Program-made: the position numbers and the translations under genes
Assembly (NCBI GenBank): GCA_025531455.1
Contig: JAMYHL010000046.1
Location: 248,001-312,000 of the forward strand
From: Apiotrichum sp. Y4204
Taxonomy: Eukaryota; Basidiomycota; Tremellomycetes; Trichosporonales; Trichosporonaceae
Reading direction: 5' to 3'
DNA length: 64,000 nt
Notes under the pieces: model-generated
What the model was told of the DNA's origin: nothing
Database searches by the model: none
The model's input: only the letters and a program-made list of their open reading frames with translations
Shown: positions 32,838-44,838 of the stretch, piece by piece
How the letters are laid out: each line of letters begins with the position of its first letter
Position numbering within the stretch: position 1 is the stretch's first letter

Positions 32838-33458
32838 TGGTGCCATCACGCCTTGGATCCAGGAACCTCCAAGTCTTTCGGATCCGCGGCCTCCTTGACG
32901 ACCTGCACATCGCCTGCTGTGCCCGATCCCCCACCCCACCGCCATATGCCGATTCCCATTGCGATACTGTTTGTGACACCCATTCCATTCCCCTTTTATG
33001 TATTGTACATAGCCGTTGTTCCATGTACCCCTGTGCATGATTGTGTTGGTTTATTGTATGCCGCCAAAGAGCTTTCGGCGGTAGTGTTCTGACCATCAGC
33101 GTCGTCCTCGTCCTTAAGTTTCGAACAGGTGATACTGATCATTAACCACATAAGCGCTGACCCGACCATTCGGGGGTTGTAGACGCGCACGGCTAGAAAC
33201 TGTCATGGAGGACGTCTTACCAGCCACTTGTGGAAGTTATGCGTCGTTTGCACAACGGTTGCCGTGGCTGTCTGATACCTAGGTTGCATCCCAGTTCCCA
33301 GCTGTGGGTGGTCTTGATTTGGCGGGCCATGGTCGCCAAGTGCGATGAGGAGACGGGAAACAGTGCGTGTTTGGCCACCTTTGGTCGCATTCGGTGTTAG
33401 TACAATCCCCACGTTCGGAGCTTCAGAAAGAGCAAAGGATACATAACACGACCAAGAA
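32838..33458. other. Convergent intergenic, 0.62 kb
   Basis: 3' flanks of the RING-like gene and LIP2; nothing else supported. Confidence 0.5.
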
Positions 33459-34495
33459 CTACACCCTCGGCCTATCCGGCCACTTTCCCCCCGCCTCAAC
33501 CCTAGCCTTGTCCGCCTCGTTCTCGGCCTCGGCAACAATCTCCCGAATCTTCTCCACCTCGGCGACAAGCTTGCCATCAACAGGACTCTCAAGCGGCACG
33601 AATTCGCGCTGGAACGTCTCCGCGAACCGCGGCACAAGCGCAGCCGCCACATCCGTAACGCTCGGGAGGGGCGGGCGCTGCTCTTCTGGCAACGACTGTA
33701 TCAAATCGTGTATCGACACCGCACGGACATCGTCCAGCCCACACGCAGTCACGAGGTCAAACCACGCCTTGGGCTCGGGCGTAATGTTCATCGCGAACCC
33801 GTGCGAGGTCACCCTGTGCCGGAGATGAATCCCGATCGAGGCCACCTACAGAATAAGCCTAGTTGTGTTTTTATTCACCCACCTTGGTCGTCGGGGTCGG
33901 AAAAACGCCCACATGGCCATCAGGATGCGGGGCGTGCACCTCGTACCCGAGGCTGCGGTTGTAGTCTGCAAGCAGCGCCTGGAGGTACTCTACATAGCAG
34001 CGCGTCGGCGTCTGCATCGCGTTCAGGTCCAGCAGGCCATATCCCACAATCTGCCCGGGACCGTGGTACGTGACCTGCCCGCCGCGCTTGGTGATAAAGA
34101 ATCCCGCGCCGACATTCTGCACCTTCTTTTCCTCGGGGTGCAGCTCCTCGGGGTTGGGAGTATTGTCCCGCCGTCCAGTAGTGTACGTCGGCGTGTGTTC
34201 TACACCATCAGCTTTATATTTTCTTCGTTTATTTTTTTTTTGGCGTACCAAGCATAAACAGCATGTCCTGCCTTCCCGCGCTCGGATCCGCCTCGCGCGC
34301 CTTGAAGCGCGCCTCGAGCACGTCGTGCTGCAGCTTCAGCCCGACAGGGTACGGCAGCGGGTTGCGGAAGACGTGGTACCGGACGGGAGGGAGGGCGGCG
34401 TTGCCGGCGCCGACGGGCGCGCCGGTGCATGCTGCGCCGAGGAGGGAGTGTGCGCGCGGTGTTGAGCGCAGTAGGCGGGGGAGAGTGGCGTGCAT
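33459..34495 (-). CDS. LIP2: Mitochondrial lipoyl(octanoyl) transferase (LipB family)
   Basis: Three exons (34495-34249, 34199-33883, 33845-33459) encode 316 aa. The presequence-like N-terminus is MHATLPRLLRSTPRAHSLLG. LipB blocks are EHTPTYTTGRR (across intron 1), RGGQVTYHGPGQIVGYGLLD and, after intron 2, KVASIGIHLRHRVTSHGFAM N. The enzyme transfers octanoyl from acyl carrier protein to lipoyl-domain lysines in the matrix, the first step of lipoate synthesis on pyruvate and 2-oxoglutarate dehydrogenases and the glycine cleavage H protein. Where bacterial LipB has Cys-Ser-Phe-His-Gly, this one has Val-Thr-Ser-His-Gly, as in other eukaryotic members. The C-terminal ~60 residues are an acidic helical extension. 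Its likely substrate type, a lipoyl E3-binding protein, is encoded at 5974. Confidence 0.92.
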
Positions 34496-34848
34496 TGTAT
34501 GGTGTGGGCAAAGAGATGTAAGAGTGACACACGTCTTATCGACTTTTACCCATGTCTGGAGTTCTCGTAAGTGGAGGCACGAGTTGTGGGGGATGGTGGA
34601 GGTGTCGGTCGTCGGAGTTCCGCGTCTCGGCCAGGTTCCGACCAGCCTGGGATGAACAACACCTGCCCACGCGACCCATGCCAAGACCACATGGACGATG
34701 GAAGCGACACCGCACGCGCCGCATGACTCCACCAATTCATCAGATACCACCATTCTCACTCTCAACAAAACTACATCGCGTGCGGTACATAGAACAGTGT
34801 AGAAGACAACGTGATTAAGCCCAGTGTATCTCTCCCTCACGACACGCC
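34496..34848. other. Intergenic, 353 bp
   Basis: Promoter of LIP2 and 3' flank of the FHA-RING gene. No coding frame supported. Confidence 0.5.
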
Positions 34849-36895
34849 TTATGCGGTCGCGACCTCGTCCAGTAAATGCTCGTCGTCAAAGGCCGCCGCC
34901 GCCGCCGCGTCGGCACGTAATGCCTGCTCCTCGGCCTCGGGCTCCTCCTCCACTATCTCGTCGCTCACACGAGAGGTCGCACCGCTGTGAACTCCACTGC
35001 CCGGTGCGCTGTTGCCCGGTGTGTTGGGCGACAGCACTAAGGACGATAAGAACACCTCATTCATGGGCGTTTGTGCGAGCGATGGTGTCGCGGAGAACCC
35101 CGTGTCAGATCGATTCGGCTCCGCATGACCACCGATTGACATGGGGAGTGCCCGGCCAGTAGAGTCATCAACGGGCGTCGCCTGCGGCGAATCCAGGAAG
35201 AGCACTCCGTTGGTGCCGTTCGCGGCCGGGTCAGCTGCCGCTGGGCGGTGGAGTGACGCCTGCGGTGTCGTGGCGAGGAGATCGCTCAGGCTGGCGCCAG
35301 AGTCGCCAATGAGCACTTCACTGCCCGGCGCAGTTGGCGGTACCTCAGCCGTTCCCGACGCCACTCGAACCGACTGGGTCGAATTGCGACGCGAGCTGGC
35401 CGACTGGCGGCGCGAGGCAATCTCCCATGCGTCCTCCGTCTCAACATCTTCGTCCAAGTTGGCGAATGTACGCTATCGTCAGCATCATTCAGAGTCATCC
35501 ATTTTGAGACTCACACAGAGGGGGCATGAGAAGCCAGGATGGTGCTGGTTGAGGAGCGGCCGGATGCACTTATAGTGGAAGACGTGCGAGCAGGGACTGC
35601 GGTCAGAGAAGCCCAAGAGACACTCCCATCCACTCACGCAATGAACAGCGACTGGCAAACCGTCACAGAGAACAAACAAATGCAGCAGTCTGTGACGCTC
35701 GCCTTCTTTCCGCGACTCGGGGTAGTCGTGGCCGCCTTGCTGTCGGACGCGGCACCGCCTCCAAGCGCCTTGAGCTGCTTGAGGGCGTTGGTGCTGATAT
35801 CAGCAACTACACACAGAAACAAAACACCACTTCACTCACTTGAACTCGTTGGCGCCACGCTGCCACTCGCGCCCTATCTCGACACGCATCTTGACACAGC
35901 GGAACATCTCCTCTGCGCCACCCTGGTAGTCGACGCCAAGCTGCAAGACGTCACCATCCTTGAGCAGCTGCGGGCGCGACTGGACATTCGGGCTCGAGAG
36001 GCGGATATGGTTCAGGAAGGTGCCCGACGAGGAGGACGTGTCGCGGATGTAGAACTGCCGTCAGTAATGTCCAGAGCGCTCTGACACTCACCTTTCCTCC
36101 AGGCTCGCACCAAATCTCGGCGTGAGAGCGGCTGACAACTTTGCTCTTGAAAGCAGCGCGCGGTGACAACGAGTCGCCACCGCCGCCGCCGACAGCAGAG
36201 GCAGCAGCAGCGGCAATGGCCGCAGGCTCGTTGCTTCCTGCAGCGCCATTGCCACTGCCACTCGTAGCACCAGCAGCACTACCAGCACCGGCAGCAGCGC
36301 CAGCACCTGGCATGTCGGCTGCACCTGTAAGAGCGGCACCCGCCGCCTTGTCCGTAAAGCGCCCAATCTTGATCAGCAATGGCGGTTGACGGCCGTTGAC
36401 AAGAGGCCCGGGCTCAGTCACAGCGTTGGCGGCAATTGATGGCAAGACACCTGGGGGAACGTGCATGACGCCCATTTCACGGAGAACAGGCGCAAATGTA
36501 AAGGAGCGGTTGTTCTCGAGGACGGGGACGAGACGGATCTTGTGCGTACGAAGCTGCGAGGGGTCCACTGGGGGTATGTTGAGCGTCGCGGGGTCGACGC
36601 TGCCGTTGGGTGACGACACGGTGCGCGCGACATCACCACCGTCGGTCGCGATACCAAGGCGGTTGGGCGGCTCGATCCCAGGGGAGCCTACGCGCTGCCG
36701 AACAGCCCCGGCGACGGCGTTGGTTACCGACTGGGCACGAGAGCGGCCGCGCATAAACGATCCTAAGAAGCCGGAACGGGGAGATGTGGGGCTCGCCATT
36801 GGCGGCGCGCCAGACGGAGACAGCATCGGTGGACGGATCGGCGGTGAACCCGGGGGAGTTGGCATTCCTTGCCGCACAGCCGCGGGTCGAGACAT
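34849..36895 (-). CDS. DMA1: FHA-RING E3 ubiquitin ligase, Dma1/Dma2-type
   Basis: Five exons give 626 aa; introns of 37, 46, 41 and 42 nt all keep frame. Residues ~173-340 form an FHA domain: LLIKIGRFTD, then SRSHAEIWCEPGGK, FYIRDTSSSSGTFLN and LKDGDVLQLG, the phosphothreonine-binding RF/SxxH/SGTxLN pattern. The RING-H2 follows: CCICLF, then PCSHVFHYKCIRPLL and FSCPLC, split by intron 3. FHA plus RING in this order is the fungal Dma family, which ubiquitinates spindle-checkpoint and septation regulators. An Ala/Gly-rich insert of ~65 residues (about 184-248) sits inside the FHA fold. The N-terminus is Pro/Ser-rich; the C-terminal ~200 residues are acidic and disordered. The start at 36895 (MSRPAAVRQG) is preferred; an in-frame ATG at 37168 would add 91 low-complexity residues. 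Confidence 0.92.
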
Positions 36896-39800
36896 AGAGG
36901 GAGCAGAGGCGCTTTGATTTGCTGCGAATCGCCGATGGTTGTTGACCGCAGAGCCAAAGGCAAAGTGGAAGGGGGAGAAGAAGTGATTGTCGGTGTGGTG
37001 GCGGTGGTCGACTCGAGGCTCGTCACGCTGCTGTTGCGTGAACGCTTCGGTCAGCACTGCGACAGGAAGCATTGCTGGCATCATGCCAGTGGGAAGCGGG
37101 GGCGAAGATGCCGTTGGCGAGAACATTTGTGGGGAGAAACATGGAGGGGAAGAAGAGCAAGCAGGCACCGCAGATGGGGTGGTGCGCTTAAAGGCCTGCT
37201 CAACTCAACCCGTCTCGATGGGAACACCCTTTGGCGATGCAGGTTCTGTCATTCACCACGCTGACGCCACCACTATGCGGCGTGCGGCGCATGGTGCTCA
37301 GAGCTGCCAGCATGGGTCTAATGCACGGGCGCTTACCCGAGAGAGGTCGTATGATATGCCCGAAGAGGGAGGATGGGCGACACGCAACCGAAAGCCGGAC
37401 TCACCTTCAAATCAACGCGCGCGAGAGTTTGAGTGTTGTCAGCGGGAGCGGACGATGGGGAGACGGCGTGAGGGTGGCGTGAACGGGTGGAGAGAGTAAA
37501 GGACACGGCCTTGATCCTTTCGTCTGAGCGAGCGATGTAGAGAAGAGTTCCGGTCGGCGTGCGAGGACTCGTCTGTCAGCTGCGCTGCCGCTGCACGCGC
37601 GCACACAAGAGTGCAAGAGTAGAAATTGCTCTTAGGATTGCTCGAGTGAGATCTCGAGACCTGGACGCCTAGGCGTCGAGAGAGGAATGCGGGCCGGGTG
37701 GGTGGTCGTATTCGGGGAGGACAGCCGGCGTGTGCGGACCGGAGTCAAGGTGGGCCGTGGCCACTGGACGTTGCAGGATGCAGAGAGGCGGGGGTGGCGC
37801 TGCGGCGTCGAGTGTGGTTGGCGAGGGAGAGGGGTGTTGTGAGGGTGAGAAGGGAAAAGAAAAGGAGGATCGAGATCGTGGCAAGTGAAGAGTTGAGGTT
37901 TGTGCGTTTTGTGCGGTTAAACGCCACCTGATTAGGGGAGTAGAGGACCAAGGAAAGGGGGCGGCGGGGCACAGAGGGGGGCCAGTCCACCTCAGGTACC
38001 CTACAAGGGGATGCAGCGGCGCAGCAGGCCCTGTTCTCGTTCTTGGCACACGATGAGGAGAAGAAAAGGTCCGCAAAGCTTCAATCAGCCGCGCTCAAGC
38101 AGTCGTTCGTCTTGTCTGTCGACAGCAGGGACCAACAACGGAGGCAGTGGAGATTCGAAAGGGTCGCCGAGTGGGATAGAATGATGGGTATGGGTGATAC
38201 GCGTCCTAGAATGGGTTGAGTGTGGGGGGGTTGCTGACTGTCGGGAAATGGCAGGAAAGATGTCGGTCGCGGAGGATAAAAAGAGGCGACGGGATGAGTG
38301 GGGAAGTGGCAGAGAGAGTGGGGATAGTGTAGACGAGGAAGAGGGGAGGAGTGGTGATGAGGAAGAGGAAGTAAGAAAGAGGACGAGGAGGAGGATTTCT
38401 GATGGTGATGGCCAAAAGAAAATGGATTTGTGAAGGTTTGGGGGAGGAGGATGGATGGAGGATGGATGGATGGATGTGTGTGTGGGAACCCAGCTCTGCT
38501 GAAACGTTTCCCAATCTACCGAGGCAAGGTTGCATGTCCCACTCTCACTCCCTCTCTGTCTTGCACTCATCCTTGCATCCTTCATTTCTGCTCATGTTCT
38601 CTGATCCGTTGACGCCGGCTGGAGAGCAGGCGCTGCATGCTTCTCGTTACTCCCAGACCTTTGCACCCCATCAGTCAGCATTCACCTCCACCATTATCGC
38701 AGCGCAATTTACGCTCCGCGCGGGCGAGCACAGTTTTTTCTGATCCTCCAACATTGAACTCTGGCTCTCCAGTTTGCTGCACAGTTGTGCATGTGCTGTG
38801 CGCCATGCTCGATAGGCTCTGCTTCTTGCTTCTGACAAGTGCGGACAAGGCGAGGCCGCATCATGCACTTCCGTCTGGCGCACGTCTGGCGCGAGATGCT
38901 CGCATCCGTCCATCTGACATCAGCATCTGGAGGTGTCGGAATGTGGTGCAGTACGCCGCCCCGCTTGCTCGCTTTCCGGATGCAGCCCCGCAGCCCATGC
39001 AAACAAGAGACAGAGTCACTCCTCTCAGTCTCCTCCGTCTCCTTTGATCCTCGAGGTGCAGAATGCTCACGAGCCTCCTCCTACCAGCACGCGTCTAATA
39101 GTGGCTTGCGCATCAACGCACCGGCATGCCCGCCACCGTCTCAGGCAGCACCTCCTCTCCATCTCTTCAGCGTGGCCCGCCATGCATCCCGAGACAAGAG
39201 TCCGAGCACGCCCGCTCACCCCGGGGTACGGCTACGCCCCGCGCCCAGTCCCTGGCGCCACCCAGGTTCTGTGCATGTGCTCGCTTGCGGATCAACCAAG
39301 TGGCCAGCGGCCTGCCAAGTGGTGGCGAGCGGACCGATAATCTGCCACCTGACAGTTTCCTCTGGAATACACTCCGTCTCGGGCCCCGGTCTGCCGATGG
39401 GAATGTCGTATTTCTGCTCCTGTATGCGGCCTTTTTGCTCGCTCTCAACAACCAGACAGACTCTGCAATGCGGTGCTCTCATTGTGCTCAATCCTCTTTT
39501 TGCTTTGGGCAGCGAGTGTCTTGGCGCTCATGTGCTGCTTTCCCAGTGTGCGACAACAAAAAAGTGACGTAATTCCACTGTCGGACAATGGGATCGCACG
39601 ATACGTGCCTCGCCCCCAAGTGCAATCCCCCCATGGTACCCCCTCCATGCTCCTCGGATCCTCGTACTCGTTAGACCCGGACTTTTCACTTGCATCGCTA
39701 CTTGTGCAACAGTGCAATTCTCTGGCAAACTGGTGTCGGCGACAGGACAGGCGCACCACTGACTTTCTGACCTCCTGACACTGGATTTCACCTGGCATAC

Positions 39801-42800
39801 CTCGGCTGTAGGCGGTCCTGGAATCGGCACGTGAGCAGACCACAACATTAGCATGTCCGACTCGGGATACTGGAGGTCGGATATCCGGTGCGAGAGACTC
39901 GTTCCAAGTCAGTTACATTCGGTCTTCAAGTTCGCTTCCTTCCTGTGTACTAGTCTTGCTGTGAGGTTTCTGAGCGTTGCGCAGGACTGACAATTCGTTC
40001 TTCTCACCTCTCCTCCCATTGAAACGTCGGGCCGCCTTTCTCCTCTACTCTGGGCAACCGATGTTCACTTTCTGCTCATAGTCCTTCCACTGACTATCCC
40101 CATCCGTCTAACTAGCCCTACTCGTACTGCAGCCACTCACTTCCGGCGTATAACCTCCGGCCAGCCGTAGTACGCCCACAATCTCACAACAGCAGCATCA
40201 CACGCAAAGGCAATATCTACGACAGGGTGTACTTGAATTTTATCGTCGCACCCTTCTCGCTCCGGCCAGGAAAATACTCGGGCGGGAGGCTGGCGCTGTC
40301 AATGCTTTCATGAGCGGAGCCTCTCAGTTGCAGGAACTCGGAATCTGCAGCTCCTCAGCTTCGCTACATCCCTATTCCACTCTGCGCGTATCGAGGTCTG
40401 CGCGTTCGTCGACATGGGCCTGGTCCCGAAGGGCGTGATGGGCGTAATAGGCGTGCTAATCACAGGCGGCAGCGGCTCCGCGAGCGGCGCAAACCGCCTG
40501 CGTACCATTCCCGGGCGGGATATCGCTCATATCCTCAAGATCATGTCAAATTCTCCCAGCGCTTCCTGCGCTTCTGGCAGGAAGATATGTTAACCGCCCC
40601 GAGTGTGACGAGCGCCACGACTCGGCCAATCTCCCGTCAGCCTCGCCATACATGATACGCAGCCACTGAACAACACTATCACTCACGCACAACCTTGTCA
40701 GGAGGCCAGTCATGTTGACGCGAGAGATGGTCGTCTCTTCGCCTGGCACAACCCACACGTCCCGGGATGATCACTCCGTCTCCCACACCCCGATCTGACA
40801 CAGCCTACTGTATACTATATTCCGCTGTGTAGCACCGGCCGTCATTGCGTTTTTCTTTTCCGAATAAAAGAGCTACCCGGCCGAAACCTTCACCGCGAGC
40901 GCCCGACATACTAGACCTCAACCCCCAGGAGAAACATTAAACTCCGGCCAGCCTGATCCCCGGCGCAGCCAGACCTTGGCCGTGACTCGGGCTGGCAACG
41001 CTGCCCGAGTGCGTGCTTCAGTTGGCTGGGAGGCGCGTGTTTTCGATACAATCCCACCCTTCGTGGCTCGGGTGGGCTGAGCAGGACTTCGAACCATATT
41101 TGCGAGGGAGACTGGGCATGCGCGGTGGCGGGGCGTACCCAGATAGCGGGCATATTGGTAATAGACCGCACATTTATAAAACTCAGATCGCTTTGTCAGC
41201 GCTCTCTCAGTGAGCTCCTTTGCAGAGACGTTGCGGTGTTGCCTTGTGACGAGTGTGACACTCTCCCATCACTGATCTTTGATCACCCAGTCGGAGACTT
41301 GTCACAGGTTCTCGGCTCATCTCTTGTTACGAGGCATTCCAGACTGCGAGGCAAGAGCCCGTCTTTCAGAGAGCGTAAGGGTGGTGCTGGGCTGTCGATT
41401 GTTCGGGTCATGTAGTTTTCATCATTTTCGTTTTATTTTTCACTCTTTTTCTTTTATTATTTGTCTGCCATTGCCTACACTGTCTCTAAGACCTTTCTTG
41501 GGCGTCGGGCGTGTTCCGCTCCGACAGATCTTGTCAATCGTAAAGTAAGAAGAGAGACGCATGGTATTCTGGATTTCTAAGACAGGGCTGTCTGCTCCTG
41601 ATACAACACATAGTTCTTAGAGCTGTTCTCAAAACCACGACTTCTACCGCTGTGTCTCGAGCAAAGGGCAGTACATCCCGTCCTGCAAAATCAGGTACAT
41701 GGATATCTCTCTTGCATTAGCCCATTTTAACCTCTTTAAGGCTGCTTGTGAACACAAACAGATCCACTCAGGAAACGATAATGTAGACTCAGGACGTCCA
41801 CTACCAATGTGGTTTTGAAACCTCCCACTAAGCGAGCAGCCCAGTCCTACCTACAGGTTAAGGAAGGACAAGAATACAGAGTCACACCCAATTCCCATTG
41901 ACATCGCTGCACGCAATACAAGACACATTTTAACTGCTACGAATTCACGATGCGCGACAATATCACCTCGACGATCGACGACCTGTTGCCACACTGGATC
42001 CAGCTGCGATGTGGATTCCGGGACCCCACATCACGTGACCCCACACGTAGCGCTATTCTGCAGCTCCAATCTGTAAGATCTGCACGAATTGCAGCAAGCA
42101 GCCAGCGCTGATCTGCAACGCGGCCCTGATTGCCAGTCGCTGATCACTTTCAGCTGTGCTTCCAGATCGCCGCGGATCGTCAGCTCTATCCTGGCATCCT
42201 TGCGTCCTCGATCCTTGATCTGCGCGGAGAGCCGTGGACAGAACAGTCTCGATGATATTCCGAGCGGGTTACTTTGCAGTTAATATTCGTATGCACTACT
42301 CTTTATTGTCGGTACTTGGATTGCAAGGACTGGTGGTGTGGACTGGCTGTGCATCGCTGTATCGGTTGGTGGTCATGGTCGTGAGACCTCTGGAGTTCTG
42401 CAGCTGCGTTCCATGTATCACACACATGCACAAACCTCGGGTGCCATCAGTCACAAAGTGCCACATTGCCACATCCCCGAAACTCCGCCCTCACAACGCC
42501 AATGACCCAAAACTTTGCCAAATTTTCAACATTTTGCTTCCGTCCCTCTGCCATCCCAAAGCCTCTGCCCAGCAAAAAAGTTGTCCCACCGTAGAGTATC
42601 CGCTGCCTGGCTCGCATGCTCAGCCAGGCCAGTGGCCGCTACCAGTGTGTATACCCTGGCTGGAGCTCTCCTCCTGGCTGGCTGGCTGCTGGCTGGTACT
42701 GGCTCTCCTCGTAGGTGGTCCCTCGCAGGTGCTCGCTGGCTGGGTCGCAGTGTCCGCTGCCCTTTGCTCCCTTGTCAACTGTCTGACAGAGGTCCTCTTC

Positions 42801-42901
42801 CATCCGTCAAAAAAAACACCGCCAAAGTGAGCAGCCCAGCCCTCGCCGACACCGACGTCGACAGCGACAACGACCCCCCGAGGACACGACTCTAACAGCA
42901 G
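36896..42901. other. Gene-poor stretch, 6.0 kb
   Basis: No protein family, tRNA or rRNA was recognised on either strand. The first ~0.6 kb is promoter/leader of the FHA-RING gene. Visible structure: GGAT/GGAT microsatellite about 38445-38475; a dense GGATG/GAGGAAGA purine-rich block 38280-38480; AT-rich DNA 41400-42000; CTGG-rich repeats 42600-42740. Two short minus-strand frames (40308-40508, 40546-40758) carry mixed codon use and match nothing known. The last ~150 bases before 42902 have GTGAGC and CAGCAG signals and may be a spliced leader of the ribosomal protein gene. Confidence 0.5.
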
Positions 42902-44047
42902 ATGCCTACCCGTTTCTCGAAGACCCGCAAGCACCGCGGCCACGTCTCGGCAGGCTACGGTTAGTGGACTTGGACGGCGGGAAGGGAAGAGGGTGGTGGA
43001 TGAGGGCGCGACGGCGATCAAGTACCGAGAGCTGACGATCAGGTCGTGTCGGCAAGCACAGGAAGAATCCCGGTGGTCGCGGTATGGCCGGTGGTCAGCA
43101 CCACCACCGTACCAACATCGACAAGGTGAGCCGCCCGCGAAGGAAGGGAGCTTGGACCTCGGAGCTGGAGCTGGAGCGGGGATTGGGAACGCGGATGAGG
43201 ATGCGCATGCGGATAGCGGGGACCGAAAGCGACGACGAAGCCGACTCGACTGGGAATCGATGCGTTTGGGATGCAGATGGGCCGTCGGGTCTCGGCCTGG
43301 ATGGCTAGAGGCGAGGTGTCGGAAGCCAGAACTGTGCTCGGGCGGGCCGTTCGCTGTCGACCCTCTTGGCGCGCACGCATCGAGCGCGCACCGACGTCGG
43401 CGTCCATTATGCCTCGATGAACGACGCCGTTCCCTCATTGTTCACCGCGCTTCCACTCGACTGCCGGCAGAAATCAATCACCAACCACCGGATCCCTTCA
43501 TCAACTTTTCTGTCAACCAACGACCCCGCTTTGTCCATCCGCTCGCATCGCGCATCGCATCCCTCTGCAGCTCCAAACTCCCTTTTCCAGACCCCTTCAA
43601 CACCCCACCTGGACACCGCTAACCCCACAGTTCCACCCTGGTTACTTCGGAAAGGGTGCGTTGCTGCGAATACAGAGGTCGCCCGACATGGCGGCGCTCT
43701 GCTCGGACACTCCCAGAACATGAAACTAACAAGACCAGTTGGTATGCGCCACTTCCACCTCCTCAAGAACCACTACTACCGCCCGACCATCAACCTCGAC
43801 AAGGTGAGTGCTTCGTAACCGGCTGTCGCAAGCACACACTGATACCCAGCTCATCGCTCTTCCCGAGGCTCAGGCCGAGGCCCCCGCTGGTACCGTTCCC
43901 GTGATCGACCTTGTCCACGCCGGCAAGTTCAAGCTCCTTGGCAAGGGCCGCATCAACAAGCCCTTCATTGTCAAGACCCGCTTTGTCTCCAAGCTCGCCG
44001 AGAAGAAGATCAAGGAGGCTGGTGGCGTCGTCAAGCTCGTTGCCTAA
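42902..44047 (+). CDS. RPL28: 60S ribosomal protein uL15 (yeast L28, human L27a)
   Basis: Five exons (42902-42959, 43043-43125, 43632-43656, 43739-43803, 43850-44047) encode 142 aa. The product opens [20 protein letters not shown], then [20 protein letters not shown] and [20 protein letters not shown], and ends [13 protein letters not shown], unmistakably eukaryotic uL15. It is a core protein of the large subunit near the peptidyl-transferase region. Intron 2 is long (506 nt) for this locus, and exon 3 is only 25 nt. Multi-intron ribosomal protein genes with one long intron are common in basidiomycetes. I found no clear box C/D snoRNA in the long intron. Confidence 0.96.
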
Positions 44048-44294
44048 GCGAGATAGATGACTTGCGGCTTATGGGGTGTTGCGGCGGATGCAACGTGTAC
44101 ATTTGCTGCTTGGAACGGACAGGACGCAGTGGTCATGGCTGATGTGGTTTGGCTGATGTGGTTGGGCTGAGTGCGGATTGAGGATGGGTTGTGGGCATTG
44201 TTGGTCAGAGGTCAGCGGCGGGGTTGGAGAACTGTTCGGTGGCGATTGCTGTGTCTGGCACATGCCGTTGAAGTCATCAGAACCAGAAGGAAGG

Positions 44295-44648
44295 TTAGGA
44301 GCTTAGGAGATTGATGACCGCACGGCCCACGGCAAGAGAGAAGCGCACATGAGCATCAGCGCTGTGGCCACGGTATCGCAGCAGCTTGTCGTTAGTAGCG
44401 TCGACATCGAGTTGGCTCGCATTGGGGGATGCCATCACACCATTTCCCTTCCCGTGCAATATGGGCATATCATACACCTGTAGCGGCAAACATTTTACAA
44501 CGGCAATCTCTTGTAAGCGGCATGCCCTAGCACATCGAACCAGCAAGAATAGGCTTTTTGATATATCACGCAGGCTGCTTCGCTTCCAGCGGCCATCTTG
44601 TCCAGTTGTGCAGCTCGCAGACGTGCTCGCAGTTGAGGTGTTTCTCAT
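44295..44648 (-). CDS. Doubtful small ORF (117 aa)
   Basis: Open frame beginning MRNTSTASTSASC. Only the last ~60 residues, from about VYDMPILHGKGNGVMASPNA to VGRAVINLLSS, have a coding-like appearance, and a CCGCTACAG acceptor-like site directly precedes them. It may be the last exon of a gene whose upstream part I cannot place, or chance. The surrounding 44048-44838 interval otherwise holds nothing recognised. Confidence 0.25.
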   Translation of the reverse strand: MRNTSTASTSASCTTGQDGRWKRSSLRDISKSLFLLVRCARACRLQEIAVVKCLPLQVYDMPILHGKGNGVMASPNASQLDVDATNDKLLRYRGHSADAHVRFSLAVGRAVINLLSS

Positions 44649-44838
44649 CTCAGTATCCAGTCTCAGCTCATCAGCAGCTCAGCAGAGTAATCTCCATACA
44701 ATGCACAGGACAGCATAGACCCAACTACAGCTCCGAGTCAGCCTAGACGAAACACCCAAAGTCAGCTTAAAACAATCAAAGCCCTCACAACCCAGCCAAT
44801 GTCAGTGTACATGCATGCACGTCTCTATCTCTATACTC

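Noticed and set aside
5974..34495. PDX1-type and LIP2 genes as a lipoylation gene cluster
   Set aside because: They are ~26 kb apart with many unrelated genes between; functional link is real but clustering is not.
36896..37168. 91-residue N-terminal extension of the FHA-RING protein
   Set aside because: Low-complexity sequence with poor bias before a good ATG at 36895; more likely leader.
40308..40758. Two adjacent minus-strand short ORFs (66 and 70 aa)
   Set aside because: Mixed codon use, no motifs, and the opposite strand is equally open; kept only as a note in the gene-poor stretch.
41060..41130. tRNA-like T-arm sequence on the minus strand (GGTTCGAAGTCC)
   Set aside because: No T-stem pairing, anticodon arm or acceptor pairing could be built around it.
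43126..43631. Box C/D snoRNA in the uL15 intron (GATGAA near the middle)
   Set aside because: No proper RTGATGA plus CTGA pair flanked by a terminal stem.
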